From NCBI RefSeq assembly GCF_900101755.1, contig NZ_FNAE01000003.1, positions 524,715-588,714 of the forward strand: a stretch of 64,000 nt of DNA, written 5' to 3'. The stretch's first letter is position 1. Every line of letters starts with the position of its first letter. The position numbers were made by a program, and so were the translations under genes. Under the pieces are notes generated by a model, which made no database searches, was not told where the DNA came from, and worked only from the letters and a program-made list of their open reading frames with translations. This DNA is from Ectopseudomonas alcaliphila (GTDB lineage Bacteria; Pseudomonadota; Gammaproteobacteria; Pseudomonadales; Pseudomonadaceae). Shown here in pieces: positions 8,901 through 17,432 of this stretch.

Positions 8901-9597
8901 CGATATAACCACTGTCGACTACTGCCATCGGAACCTCGGACTCCGGCGTGCCGACGAAACGCGCCGCAGCCATGCCGGTGTAGTGCATGCCACTGATCGC
9001 CAGCCCCATCACCAGGGCGCTGAGCGCAAGCGCCCAGAGCGTCGGCAAACGCCCCTCCAGACCGAAGCGCACCCACAACGCCAGAATGGCCAGGGCAACG
9101 GCAACCACGATGGACAGGGCGAACATCCAGGGGTCATAGCGCAGCAGCGGCGCCATCTGCATCGCCGCCATTCCGCTGTAGTGCATGGTGCCGATACCAG
9201 CACCGACCAGCACCCCGCCAACACACAGCTGCAACAGGCTGAGGTCGCGCCGCGCCAGCAGGCTCAGCGCGACCCACGAAGCGGCCAGACTCGGCACCAT
9301 CGACAGCAGCGTGATACCCAGATCGAAACGCACCGTCGCGCACAACTCGAAGGCGAGCATGCCGAGAAAATGCATGGACCAGATGCCGCCGCCGAGGGCG
9401 AGCGAGCCGGTGAAGATGGTGATTTGCCTGGCGAGCGGATGCGAGCTGTCTCGTGCTTCGCCGGCCAGCTGCAGTGCCATGCCGGCAGCGAATACGGCGA
9501 TGGCCAGTGACAGCAGCACCAGGGAAGTGTCGTAACTACTGAGCACAAGGACACTCGGGTCCGCGCCCATCAAGAAGAACAGCTCGAAAATCGACAT
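5905..9597 (-). CDS. MHYT-PAS hybrid sensor histidine kinase
   Basis: I choose the ATG at 9597 (MSIFELFFLM); an in-frame GTG at 9612 is also possible. The 1230-residue protein starts with a seven-helix MHYT domain (about 1-250) containing three motifs, SMHFLGM, TMHYSGMAA and GMHYTGMAA, proposed to bind copper and sense O2, CO or NO. Three PAS domains follow (about 265-640). The HisKA domain has SHEIRTP with His near 664, then the ATPase domain (about 765-880). One receiver domain has Asp near 946 (LILMDVQMP), and an HPt domain has His near 1090 (AHRLHGAAGN). The full relay His-Asp-His can hand phosphate to the REC-HD-GYP protein encoded directly downstream. Confidence 0.95.
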   Translation of the reverse strand: MSIFELFFLMGADPSVLVLSSYDTSLVLLSLAIAVFAAGMALQLAGEARDSSHPLARQITIFTGSLALGGGIWSMHFLGMLAFELCATVRFDLGITLLSMVPSLAASWVALSLLARRDLSLLQLCVGGVLVGAGIGTMHYSGMAAMQMAPLLRYDPWMFALSIVVAVALAILALWVRFGLEGRLPTLWALALSALVMGLAISGMHYTGMAAARFVGTPESEVPMAVVDSGYIAIAITLLTVALTIFVVAANTLLRYRRMSHQLKASEQHLRSIFDTALDAIITVDHTGTLCSANRAVSRLFGWTPQELVGMHMRSLMPARHVEQVEVALANYLRTGRLTMPAGEQELLCVTRDGEEKSVRISVGITHSGSRPLFVVFVADISERQAMEKALRDSEQQYRSLISNIPGVSFRCTLDQDWTMIFISDAVQPLTGWSAEDFISRRCSIADMYHPDDYQRVAAEVMQAIEQGRNYAVEYRLFDRDGAEHWIWESGSAVCDEKGVPRWIDGVLLDQTETKRRNAEYQGKVTAISKAMALLEFDLDGNILDINDNALALFGYDKDEVVGHHHAMFCAPELVASDAYRQGWAELRAGNLRTGEYRRIGKGGREVWIQASYNPILDTDGKPFKVVKLATDLTPRRVMEQDLRAARDRAEAAAAARSSFLANMSHEIRTPMNAIIGFTDLLLETPLSSEQRRHLSTVQHSSRSLLGLLNDILDTAKLDRGAIELEQLDFSLRELCEQVLATQRLTAESKGLQLHLDYPATTNEFFCGDPLRLQQVLTNLLGNAVKFTLHGEVRLKVTGEPGAMRLAVKDTGIGIAADRLEKIFEPFAQADASMSRRFGGTGLGTTISRQLVELMGGRLRVESTEGQGSCFSVELPLQAGKRLASQQRAVLPELGLLNILAADDVPQNLELLQLTLEHFGHRVRCVADGGGALQAFTEERFDLILMDVQMPGVDGLEASRRIRQWEAAEAREPIPIIALTASVLDQDRQAALDSGMNGFASKPLDLNALLWEIARLLGLTDVPSAVVSATRAADAGLFDWVRGSSLWGGPLRMAQAISAFIGEQHDLASRLTQLLTARDWREGEALAHRLHGAAGNLAMTSLASLGQSLERAFEAQDEQELRALLAQLEQALQTVKEVVPQVPQAVSSVASSAVDLRSLREQASQLRQTLQRGGLDDETLAIMEQATRGTAYGAVLKDMRQALDDFDFDQALLALDQLLLQLQDEETTPS

Positions 9598-9689
9598 ACA
9601 GCCCCAGGGCACCGGCAGAAAGCCGGCTAATTGCCAGCATCTGAAACGACGGGGCCGGGCTTGTCAAATCCAGCCGATCTATCGCACCC

Positions 9690-9715
9690 ATAGAAAAGCC
9701 CGCCGGAGCGGGCTT
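9690..9715 (-). terminator. Terminator of htpG
   Basis: On the minus strand an 8-base GC-rich stem (9708-9715 with 9696-9703, loop of four) runs into TTTTC, shortly after the htpG stop codon. Confidence 0.8.
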
Positions 9716-9733
9716 GTTCTACAGCTTAGCCAA

Positions 9734-11632
9734 TCAGGCAGAGAGTTCCACCAACAGCTTGTTCAGACGCTGCACGTATGCGGCAGGGTCTTTCAGGCTG
9801 TCGCCAGCAGCCAAAGCGGCCTGATCGAAGAGAATGTGCGACAGATCGGTGAAGCGATCCTCGTCCGGCTCGGCGTCCAGGCGTTCGATCAGCGGATGTG
9901 CGGGGTTGAACTCGAAGATCGGCTTGGCATCCGGCACCTTCTGCCCACTGGCTTCGAGAATCTGGCGCATCTGCAGACCGAGATCCTGCTCACCGATGGC
10001 GAGAATCGCCGGCGAGTCGGTCAGTCGATGAGACACGCGAACCTCGGCCACCTGCTCACCCAGCGCCCCCTTGAGGCGTTCGATCAACCCCTCCTTGGCC
10101 TTGGCGACTTCTTCCTGGGCCTTCTTGTCCTCTTCCGAGTCCAGTTCACCCAGATCCAGATCGCCACGGGCCACGTCGACGAAATGCTTGCCGTCGAACT
10201 CGGTCAGGTAGCTCATCAACCACTCGTCGATGCGATCGGTGAGCAGCAGCACTTCGATACCTTTCTTGCGGAAGACTTCCAGGTGCGGGCTGTTCTTGAT
10301 CTGGGCAAAACTTTCGCCAGTGAGGAAGTAGATCTTGTCCTGACCTTCCTTGATGCGGCCCAGGTAGTCGGCCAGCGAAACCGATTGCTCGTCGCCTTCG
10401 CCGGCGGTGGAGGCGAAACGCAGCAGGCCGGCGATCTTCTCCTTGTTGGCGAAGTCTTCTGCCGGGCCTTCCTTGAGCACCTGACCAAAGGCTTTCCAGA
10501 AGGTCTTGTAGTCGTCCGGTTTGTCCTTGGCCAGCTTCTCCAGCATGTCCAGCACACGCTTGGTCAGCGCCGACTTCATCGAATCGATGACCGGGCCGGA
10601 CTGCAGGATCTCGCGCGAGACGTTCAGTGACAGGTCGTTGGAGTCGACCACGCCCTTGATGAAGCGCAGGTAAAGCGGCAGGAACTGATCGGCCTGATCC
10701 ATGATGAATACGCGCTGCACATAGAGCTTGAGGCCCTTGGGTGCTTCGCGGTGGTAAAGATCGAACGGCGCACGCCCCGGTACATAGAGCAGCGAGGTGT
10801 ACTCCAGCTTGCCTTCGACCTTGTTGTGGCTCCAGCTCAGCGGGTTCTCGAAGTCATGGCCGACGTGCTTGTAGAACTCCTGGTACTCCTCGTCCTTGAT
10901 CTCGGTACGCAGACGAGTCCACAGGGCGCTGGCGCGGTTGACGGTTTCCCACTCGACGTCTGCCGGAGCCTCTTCGCCGTGGTGCTCTTTCGGTAGCTCG
11001 ATCGGCAGCGCGATATGATCGGAGTACTTCTTGACGATGTTGCGCAGGCGCCAGCCGTCGGCGAACTCTTCTTCGCCGCTTTTCAGGTGCAGAACGATGC
11101 GGGTACCGCGCTCGGCTTTTTCGACGGTGGCGACTTCGAACTCGCCCTCACCTTTCGAGGACCAGTACACGCCTTCGCTGGCCGGGCTACCCGCACGACG
11201 ACTGAATACCTCGACCTGATCGGCAACGATGAATGCCGAATAGAAGCCCACACCGAACTGACCGATCAGGTGCGAATCCTTCTTCTGGTCGCCGGAGAGA
11301 TTCTTCAGGAAGTCGGAAGTACCGGATTTGGCGATGGTACCCAGATGCGCAATGATTTCCTCGCGGCTCATGCCGATGCCGTTGTCTTCGAGGGTGACGG
11401 TCTTGGCATCCTTGTCGAAGGACAGGCGGATCTTCAGTTCAGCGCCGCCTTCGAGCAGCTCCGGCTTGGCCAGCGCTTCGAAACGCAGCTTGTCAGCGGC
11501 GTCGGAAGCGTTGGAGATCAACTCGCGCAGGAAGATTTCCTTGTTCGAGTACAGGGAATGGATCATCAGGTGAAGCAGTTGCTTCACCTCGGTCTGGAAG
11601 CCCAGGGTTTCTTTTTGAGTTTCCACACTCAT
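9734..11632 (-). CDS. htpG: Molecular chaperone HtpG (Hsp90)
   Basis: The 632-residue product has the usual length and all hallmarks of bacterial Hsp90. The N-terminal GHKL ATPase domain (about 1-220) has [15 protein letters not shown] with the catalytic Glu, DNGIGM and the lid segment [11 protein letters not shown]. The middle domain and C-terminal dimerisation domain follow to the end. It is a cytosolic ATP-dependent chaperone. It lies between a signalling operon and a membrane-protein gene, as part of a region similar to PA1595-PA1597 of P. aeruginosa. I see no clear heat-shock promoter by eye. Confidence 0.98.
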   Translation of the reverse strand: MSVETQKETLGFQTEVKQLLHLMIHSLYSNKEIFLRELISNASDAADKLRFEALAKPELLEGGAELKIRLSFDKDAKTVTLEDNGIGMSREEIIAHLGTIAKSGTSDFLKNLSGDQKKDSHLIGQFGVGFYSAFIVADQVEVFSRRAGSPASEGVYWSSKGEGEFEVATVEKAERGTRIVLHLKSGEEEFADGWRLRNIVKKYSDHIALPIELPKEHHGEEAPADVEWETVNRASALWTRLRTEIKDEEYQEFYKHVGHDFENPLSWSHNKVEGKLEYTSLLYVPGRAPFDLYHREAPKGLKLYVQRVFIMDQADQFLPLYLRFIKGVVDSNDLSLNVSREILQSGPVIDSMKSALTKRVLDMLEKLAKDKPDDYKTFWKAFGQVLKEGPAEDFANKEKIAGLLRFASTAGEGDEQSVSLADYLGRIKEGQDKIYFLTGESFAQIKNSPHLEVFRKKGIEVLLLTDRIDEWLMSYLTEFDGKHFVDVARGDLDLGELDSEEDKKAQEEVAKAKEGLIERLKGALGEQVAEVRVSHRLTDSPAILAIGEQDLGLQMRQILEASGQKVPDAKPIFEFNPAHPLIERLDAEPDEDRFTDLSHILFDQAALAAGDSLKDPAAYVQRLNKLLVELSA

Positions 11633-11771
11633 GGTCTGCTAACTCCATCTGTAGGACAGGAACCGCTATCGCGGCGATGACCTACAGATGGGGCCTGCTG
11701 GATGAATTTCAAGGGCTTGGAGCAGGCGCATCATCGTCTCGGGCAGGTAAAAACCATCCGCAAGCCGAATA

Positions 11772-11793
11772 TGGCGGGTTGCAGCCGCCCTAC
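11772..11793. repeat. Single REP-like arm (TGGCGGGTT...CGCCCTAC family)
   Basis: A single 22-base copy of the same family as the inverted repeat at 38061-38113. It overlaps the 3' end of the membrane-protein gene that stops at 11790, just before htpG. Confidence 0.55.
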
Positions 11794-13037
11794 GGCTCCA
11801 GCAGTTCCAGGCGACCGATTTCTTCCGGCTTGAAGCTGAAGCTGGCCTGGCCGCCGCCACTGCCCATCTGCTGGCTGAGGCGAATGCTGCCATCACTGTC
11901 GATACCGACGAAACGCCCCTCCACCATGCCACCACTGGCGCGACTCAGACGCATGCTGAGGTTGCGGTACTGCTCCGGGTTGCGCTGCAAACGCGCCAGG
12001 CTGAAGCGCTGACGACGGTCGACCGGACGACTCAGGCGCTCCTCGACAGCGATCGTTTCAGTTTGTTGCGCCGGTTGCTTGGCTGCAACGGAGGGCAATG
12101 CCGGGAAGCGATCGCCATCCACCGTCCAGCCTTGCTCGGGGCGCTTGTGCAACCGAACTGGCAGGCGCTCGCTACGCCCGTCGATCTGCGCGTCGACCTG
12201 CAACTCCAGGGTATCGCCCTCGAAGGTGAACACCGGCAGTTTCAGTTCACGCACATCGCGCGTGGCAAAACGCCGTTGCAGGTAGTCCTGGAGGAGATGG
12301 GCGATGGTGTCGTGCGAATCGAAGTGCGCATCGACCTGACCATCGACATAGCGCAGGCGATCACGATACAGCTCGACCCGACCACTCAGGCTGGTCTTGA
12401 AGCGTGGCGGCATGACCAGGTGGAAATCGCCGACCAGACGATTCGGTTCCTGCGGCTGCAGGTCCAGATGCAGGGTGTAGCCGCGGCTCAGGCGACGCGC
12501 CTCGGGCAGATCCTGCTCCGGCAACAGCCAGCTCAGTTCGACCTCTGGCAGGTTACCGCTGTCCTGGGGCAATACGTCGATACGCACCGGACCTTCGACT
12601 GGCTGCGGCAGGCGGATGCTCAATTCGCGCAGGGCGAAGAAATCCAGGCCCTCGCGCAGTACCAACACACCATCGATCAGCTCACCCTGCTGGGGGCGAA
12701 AGGGCTGGCCGTTGAGCTCACCGGCCAGATTGATGGCCAGTTCTGCCGGCACCTGCACCTCGGGCTTGAGCCAATCCAGGCGGACTATCGCCGCCAGACG
12801 CTCAGCATCCTTGCTGGCCAGCAAGGTGAGACCTACCACCAGGGGAATCACACCGAGCCCGATCAGAGTGACCGCGCTACGCGCTCGCCTCCAGTGGCGC
12901 ACCACGTAGATCAAGGTGATCGGTGGGAGCAGACTGCCCCAGCCCCACAACAGACTGGTGGCGAACGCCCGCATGACCAGCCATACCAGGCCGGCCAGCA
13001 TCAGCACCAGGCCACCAATTATCAGCAACGCATCCAT
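11790..13037 (-). CDS. Hypothetical inner-membrane protein (PA1595-like position)
   Basis: The 415-residue protein has two or three hydrophobic segments at the N-terminus (about 4-25, 28-46 and 56-76), followed by a long soluble part that probably faces the periplasm. The soluble part repeats beta-rich phrases such as LVLREGLDFFALRELSIRLP and FTFEGDTLELQVDAQIDGRSERLPVRL. The last 50 residues (LSMRLSRASGGMVEGRFVGIDSDGSIRLSQ) look like a small beta domain. No catalytic motif is visible. The homologous position next to htpG is occupied by a conserved hypothetical gene in P. aeruginosa. Function is unknown. Confidence 0.8.
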   Translation of the reverse strand: MDALLIIGGLVLMLAGLVWLVMRAFATSLLWGWGSLLPPITLIYVVRHWRRARSAVTLIGLGVIPLVVGLTLLASKDAERLAAIVRLDWLKPEVQVPAELAINLAGELNGQPFRPQQGELIDGVLVLREGLDFFALRELSIRLPQPVEGPVRIDVLPQDSGNLPEVELSWLLPEQDLPEARRLSRGYTLHLDLQPQEPNRLVGDFHLVMPPRFKTSLSGRVELYRDRLRYVDGQVDAHFDSHDTIAHLLQDYLQRRFATRDVRELKLPVFTFEGDTLELQVDAQIDGRSERLPVRLHKRPEQGWTVDGDRFPALPSVAAKQPAQQTETIAVEERLSRPVDRRQRFSLARLQRNPEQYRNLSMRLSRASGGMVEGRFVGIDSDGSIRLSQQMGSGGGQASFSFKPEEIGRLELLEP

Positions 13038-13106
13038 CTACAGGGTCCTTGTCATGATTTCGCTGCGCTGCCGATCCGCTGCAACTGCCGGGCAAGTCTC
13101 AACGAC

Positions 13107-13553
13107 TCAGGGCTCATCGACCTTGAAGTGGGCACGGGCGGTGGCAATCGGTTCGGCCTGCTTGGTCTGCCAGGCGGTGATAGCCACATTGGCCACCCGA
13201 CGCCCCTGACGCCAGACCTGGCATTGCGCATAGGTGTCACGATAATGGCCGGCGCGCAGGTAATCTATCGAGAAGTCGATGATTTTGGGTAAATGTGGAA
13301 TGCCCATGAACATCAACAGATGGAGCATGGCTGCATGTTCCATGAAACCAGCGATTACACCGCCATGTAGCGCTGGTAGCACCGGGTTACCGATACAGTC
13401 GCGGTTGGCTGGCAAGCGAAAGACCATGTCATCGCCCAGGCGCAGACACTCGATGCCCAGCAGCTTGGCGTAGGGAATCAGGTTGATCAGCGGGTCGTAA
13501 TCGTTCTGCTGGTGCGCACGCGCCACCAATTGCTCCAGATTCAGCTCGCTCAT
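13107..13553 (-). CDS. PaaI-type hotdog-fold thioesterase (second of pair)
   Basis: The 148-residue protein has the hotdog thioesterase core: GNPVLPALHGGVIAGFMEHAA is the HGG..-helix signature seen in the PaaI/YbgC group, followed by the strand IIDFSIDYLRAG. Such enzymes hydrolyse acyl- or aryl-CoA thioesters. Its start codon overlaps the stop of the upstream gene by ATGA, and that gene encodes another hotdog protein, so the two may act together or as a heterodimer. The substrate cannot be predicted from sequence. Confidence 0.88.
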   Translation of the reverse strand: MSELNLEQLVARAHQQNDYDPLINLIPYAKLLGIECLRLGDDMVFRLPANRDCIGNPVLPALHGGVIAGFMEHAAMLHLLMFMGIPHLPKIIDFSIDYLRAGHYRDTYAQCQVWRQGRRVANVAITAWQTKQAEPIATARAHFKVDEP

Positions 13554-14029
13554 GCGCCACCGCCTTGCTGGATCGTCTGTTTCAGATCACCACCGCCCTG
13601 CCCAGCCTTGCCCATGCGCATGAAGGTACCGACCACATGGGCAATCGGCTGCTCGGGGTCGTCCTGATAGGCATAGCCGCGGGTGAAGATGACGTTGTGA
13701 GTGACTCGATAGCACTCGGCGAAACCGAAGACGTCCTTGCCCGGCTCGGCCGGGTGCATGTAGTCGATGCGCAGATCGAGGGTCGGGCAGATCTCGAACT
13801 CCGGCAGTACGCAGACCGTGGAGATACCGCAGGTGGTGTCCATCAGCGTGGTGATAGCTCCACCGTGGATCACACCGGTGTCCGGGTTGCCGACGATATG
13901 CGCGCCATAGGGCAGGCGCAAGGTCAGGCCACGGCTGTCGCCCCCCTGCACGCTCATGCCCAGAACCTGGCAATGGCGCAAGGCAGAAAGAAAGCGCTGA
14001 GCGCGCTCGAGGATGATGTTTTCCGACAT
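13550..14029 (-). CDS. PaaI-type hotdog-fold thioesterase (first of pair)
   Basis: The frame extends to 14101, but the ATG at 14029 (MSENIILERAQ) starts at the usual place for the family and gives 159 residues. The core HIVGNPDTGVIHGGAITTLM carries the HGG motif on the central hotdog helix, followed by ISTVCVLPEFEICPTLDLRIDY. It is translationally coupled to the downstream paralogue (ATGA overlap). The two share the general fold but little local sequence. Acyl-CoA thioesterase activity is inferred from the family. Confidence 0.88.
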   Translation of the reverse strand: MSENIILERAQRFLSALRHCQVLGMSVQGGDSRGLTLRLPYGAHIVGNPDTGVIHGGAITTLMDTTCGISTVCVLPEFEICPTLDLRIDYMHPAEPGKDVFGFAECYRVTHNVIFTRGYAYQDDPEQPIAHVVGTFMRMGKAGQGGGDLKQTIQQGGGA

Positions 14030-14211
14030 GACTGCGACCTGGACGGGGGTAAATGCGATAAGGCCGCGCATGATACCTTGCGCCACGCTGTGCTTCAGCA
14101 CCGGTGCAGTCTGGTGTGCGGACAGCCGCGCCTGCCCAAGCAGTTGAACTTAATGTAAAACATGAAGTTCAAAGCCCTATGAATGACGAAGCCATACATG
14201 GAGGCTCAATG

Positions 14212-14466
14212 ATGAAAAAGACTCTGCCGTTTGCCCTGCTTCTGGTTGCAGGCCTTGCACTCGCCGCCTGCGACAATAAGGAAGAGGAAAAATCCCAGGC
14301 TCCAGTCGCGCCCGCGACGGAAGCTCAGCCCGCAGCCCCCAATCCGGAACCGCCGCTGCCGGAGACCAATGAGCCGATGCCGCAGGACGACATGCCGGAC
14401 ACTGACGAGCCGGGTGCCAATGCTCCGCTCAGCTCACCGGAAGGACAACCCGAGCAGAACCAGTAA
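14212..14466 (+). CDS. Small acidic, proline-rich lipoprotein
   Basis: GGAGG at 14200-14204 is best spaced for the ATG at 14212; a second ATG at 14209 is adjacent. The 84-residue protein begins with a lipoprotein signal peptide, MKKTLPFALLLVAGLALAAC, whose lipobox LAAC marks Cys20 for lipidation. The mature part is low-complexity and rich in Pro, Glu, Asp and Asn, with no folded domain apparent. It is followed by a strong terminator. Similar short lipoproteins are common in Pseudomonas and have no known function. Confidence 0.75.
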   Translation: MKKTLPFALLLVAGLALAACDNKEEEKSQAPVAPATEAQPAAPNPEPPLPETNEPMPQDDMPDTDEPGANAPLSSPEGQPEQNQ

Positions 14467-14485
14467 GGTTCAACCTCGCGTAAAC

Positions 14486-14508
14486 GAAGGCCCGCAATGC
14501 GGGCCTTC
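14486..14508. terminator. Terminator between lipoprotein and MAPEG genes
   Basis: A perfect 10-base stem (14486-14495 with 14499-14508, loop AAT) is followed by TTTC on the plus strand. The minus-strand MAPEG gene ends only three bases away, so the hairpin may serve both directions. Confidence 0.8.
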
Positions 14509-14510
14509 TT

Positions 14511-14906
14511 TCATTTCAGCGCCGGGCTGATCATCAGCAGCAGGCTACAGGCCAGGCCCACCACCCATACCAGACTGCGCTGCCAGTGCAGGTCCCACCA
14601 GTAGAACAGCAGGTACAGCACGCGGCTGATAACGAACGTAATCGCCAGAATGTCGATCAGAAAGCCGTAGGTCTGTGTGGTGTGTGCCATCAACACACCA
14701 ACCGCGAACAGCGGGAAGGCCTCGATGCTGTTCAAATGCGCCGCCAGGGCACGCGCGCCGAAACCCGTTAGACGCGCCTGCTGGGCGCGCGGATGATGGT
14801 TGTCGTACCGACCACCACCCTCCTTGGCCATGGCCTTTGCCAGGGGAGCCTTGGCGATGAAGATCAACAAGGCGCTGATGAAGACGCACCAGAACGGAAT
14901 GCTCAT
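14511..14906 (-). CDS. MAPEG family membrane protein
   Basis: The 131-residue protein has four predicted membrane helices and the MAPEG family signature: RAQQARLTGFGARALAAHLNSIEAFPLFA, in which the Asn-Glu and Phe residues of the second helix are conserved. Eukaryotic MAPEG proteins act on glutathione and eicosanoids; bacterial members are mostly uncharacterised. It overlaps the DUF599 gene by ATGA, so the two form an operon of small inner-membrane proteins. Confidence 0.88.
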   Translation of the reverse strand: MSIPFWCVFISALLIFIAKAPLAKAMAKEGGGRYDNHHPRAQQARLTGFGARALAAHLNSIEAFPLFAVGVLMAHTTQTYGFLIDILAITFVISRVLYLLFYWWDLHWQRSLVWVVGLACSLLLMISPALK

Positions 14907-15637
14907 TCACTCTTCTCCTTGGCCACATCGGCGGCCGGCGTTGGGGTATAGACCATCACTTCCAGCACATCCGAATGGAACTCACGGCGATACAGCACCA
15001 CCACCACGCCGGCAGTCACCAGCATGAAGAACCAGGGGTTGATGAACCACGCCAGGGTCGCCATACCGAAATAGTAGGCGCGCAAACCGAAGTTGAACTG
15101 GTTGGCGGCCATCGAGATCACCCGTGCCGTGCGCTCTGCGAAAGCCTTGCGCTCCTGTTCGGTGACATGACGCTCCCCCACCATCGGCGCCGAACCCACC
15201 AGCACCGCTGCGAAGTTGTACTGGCGCATGCACCAGCTGAAGGTGAAGAAGGCATAGACGAAGATGATGCCCAGGCACAGCAGCTTGATCTCGGATAGAC
15301 CCCGGCTGGCCTGTTGCACGAAGGGAATGTCGGCCAGCAGCGACAAGGCGCGGTCGGAGGCACCCAGCACGGTGAGGATACCGGCCAGAATAATCAGCGT
15401 GCTGGAGGCGAAGAACGAGGCGTTGCGCTCGAGGTTACCGATCACGTTGGCGTCGGCAATGCGATTGTCACGCAGCAGCATGCGGCGCATCCAGTCCTCA
15501 CGGTACAGGTGCAGGACGCTGGCCAGGCAGGGAGTGGTTTGCGCCTTCAAGGAGGCATAGCGGGTGTAGCCGCCCCAACACAGAACGAACCACAGTGCGG
15601 CCAGGAAATGAGGCAGATACGGATAGCTGTTGAGCAT
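14903..15637 (-). CDS. DUF599 family membrane protein
   Basis: The 244-residue product matches the DUF599 family: hydrophobic N-terminal helix, the conserved block REDWMRRMLLRDNRIADANVIGNLERNASFFASST, and membrane segments near residues 75-95, 115-140, 185-205 and 205-225. The protein is predicted to be in the inner membrane with a short charged C-terminal tail. It is co-transcribed with the MAPEG gene. No function has been assigned to the family. Confidence 0.85.
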   Translation of the reverse strand: MLNSYPYLPHFLAALWFVLCWGGYTRYASLKAQTTPCLASVLHLYREDWMRRMLLRDNRIADANVIGNLERNASFFASSTLIILAGILTVLGASDRALSLLADIPFVQQASRGLSEIKLLCLGIIFVYAFFTFSWCMRQYNFAAVLVGSAPMVGERHVTEQERKAFAERTARVISMAANQFNFGLRAYYFGMATLAWFINPWFFMLVTAGVVVVLYRREFHSDVLEVMVYTPTPAADVAKEKSE

Positions 15638-15695
15638 GCCAACTCCTTGTAAGACTGCTGCGGATTATAGCCAGGCTGCCTGTTTTCTTGTTCGA

Positions 15696-15723
15696 CAAAA
15701 AAGGCCGCCTCGTGGGCAGCCTT
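15696..15723 (-). terminator. Terminator of brnQ
   Basis: On the minus strand a 9-pair stem with one G-T wobble (15723-15701) is followed by a run of T (complement of 15696-15700), 20 bases after the brnQ stop. Confidence 0.8.
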
Positions 15724-15742
15724 GTTTTGTTTCGAGCGCGTT

Positions 15743-17059
15743 TTACGCAGTGGTAGCGCTCTGACGCATCCCCAGGATACGGTCCAGCACCACCACCAGA
15801 ACCAAGGTCACCGCCACCGGCAACAACCAGCCCAGGCTCTGACCGGCCAGGGGCAGTTGCCCGAACCAGGCTGGAACCTTGTCGGCCCAGGGGGTAGCGG
15901 CAACACCGTCGGCAACGCCGAAGATCAGCGTAACGGCCATCACGGGCACGAAAACCAGCGACTGGGAAACCCACAGGCGATTGGCCAGGCTCAGCGCAAC
16001 CAGAACGATAGCCAGCGGATACAGGCCCACCAGCACCGGAATGGAGAAACTGATCAGTTGGGTCAGGCCCTGATTGGCCACCACCAGGCTGAACAGGCCG
16101 AAAACGATTACCACCGTGCGATAGGAAACCGGCAGCAGCTTGCTGAAGAACTCGCCGCAGGCAGTCAACAGGCCAACCGCCGTGGTCAGACACGCCAGGG
16201 TGATGACCACCGCCAGCAGCAGGCTGCCGGTGGTGCCGAAGGTGTGCTGCACATAGGTGGTCAGCACCTGCACGCCGTTTTGCGCATCACCCGCGATGCC
16301 CTGGCTGGTAGCGCCGAGATAGAACAGCGCCAGATACACCAGCGACAGGCCGATGGCCGCGATAACGCCCGCGATCACCGAATAACGGGTCACCAGGCCT
16401 GCATCACTGACACCGCGGTCGCGAATGGCGCTTGCGATAACGATGCCAAACACCAGTGCGCCGAGGGTATCCATGGTCAGGTAGCCCTGCAGGAAGCCCT
16501 GCACCAGAGGCGCCTCGCGGTAGCTGTCGGCAACCACGCCAATCTCGCCAGCCGGCGCGAACAGCGCAGCGCCGCCCAACACCAGCAGTGCGGCCAGCAA
16601 CACCGGAGTGATGAACTTGCCAATACGGTCGACCAGTCGACCGGGGTTGAGTGACAGAAACAGCACGGCGGCGAAATAGACCAGGGTGTAGATCAGCAGC
16701 GGCGCACCCTCGTTACCGGTGAACGGCGCAATGCCCATCTCGAAGGACACCACAGCGGTACGCGGCGTGGCGAACAGCGGTCCGATGGCCAGGTACACCG
16801 CGACCGCGAGGACTGCACCCGCCACCTTACCCAGTGGTGCGGTGAGCAGGTCCATACCGCCACCTACACGGGCCAGGGCCACTACAGTCAGAAGCGGCAG
16901 GCCGACACCGGTCAGCAGGAAGCCGAGTGCCGCGGGAAGCAGATTCTCCCCAGCGGCGAGGCCGGCGCTAGGCGGGAAAATGATGTTACCTGCGCCGAGA
17001 AACAACGCAAAAGTCATGAAGCCGAGGGCCAGGAGGTCCGAGCCTTGCAAACGAGTCAT
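15743..17059 (-). CDS. brnQ: Branched-chain amino acid transport system carrier, LIVCS family
   Basis: The ATG at 17059 (MTRLQGSDLLALGF) gives 438 residues, the usual length of BrnQ/BraB/BraZ; the frame is open for 43 more codons upstream but that part has no family similarity. The protein is a polytopic inner-membrane carrier with about twelve helices. The N-terminal LFLGAGNIIFPPSAG signature is typical of the LIVCS family, which imports leucine, isoleucine and valine with sodium or protons. It stands alone, with a terminator behind it. Confidence 0.93.
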   Translation of the reverse strand: MTRLQGSDLLALGFMTFALFLGAGNIIFPPSAGLAAGENLLPAALGFLLTGVGLPLLTVVALARVGGGMDLLTAPLGKVAGAVLAVAVYLAIGPLFATPRTAVVSFEMGIAPFTGNEGAPLLIYTLVYFAAVLFLSLNPGRLVDRIGKFITPVLLAALLVLGGAALFAPAGEIGVVADSYREAPLVQGFLQGYLTMDTLGALVFGIVIASAIRDRGVSDAGLVTRYSVIAGVIAAIGLSLVYLALFYLGATSQGIAGDAQNGVQVLTTYVQHTFGTTGSLLLAVVITLACLTTAVGLLTACGEFFSKLLPVSYRTVVIVFGLFSLVVANQGLTQLISFSIPVLVGLYPLAIVLVALSLANRLWVSQSLVFVPVMAVTLIFGVADGVAATPWADKVPAWFGQLPLAGQSLGWLLPVAVTLVLVVVLDRILGMRQSATTA

Positions 17060-17432
17060 AAAGGGAAGTACCACAAGCAGGAAATCGAAGAGTTGCGGGG
17101 GTTTCCTTGAGGGATCGGGGAAACGTCGCCCGAGCGTTTGGCTCGAACCACTGCAGGCATCGCCAGGCGCTTGTGGCGCCACGGACACGATAAGGCGCGC
17201 ATACTAACGAAAAGCACCCTTCAGCAGCACAGTTGCCGGACGAGCTGTCGAACTGGCGTAACTGACTGTCGCATCGGCAAAAATTATCGTAAATCTGACC
17301 GCCACACTTGCGGCGCTCATCCGCCGCCGTGTGAATCGCTCGCCACGGGGCCAGGCCGCCCGATCACAGCGCAAAAGACAGCCGAAACGACAAAGGCCGC
17401 TCGAAAGCGGCCTTTGTCGTTGAGCACACGGC
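17060..17432. other. Intergenic region upstream of brnQ
   Basis: These 373 bases lie between the brnQ start (minus strand) and the end of cysS. They must hold the brnQ promoter and include the cysS terminator at 17387-17420. An AT-rich stretch near 17278-17296 is the likeliest place for promoter elements, but no motif stands out. I see no gene here. Confidence 0.5.
17387..17420. terminator. Terminator of cysS
   Basis: A perfect 15-base stem (17387-17401 with 17406-17420) with a CGAA loop lies 13 bases after the cysS stop. It is symmetrical and could stop transcription in both directions. Confidence 0.8.
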
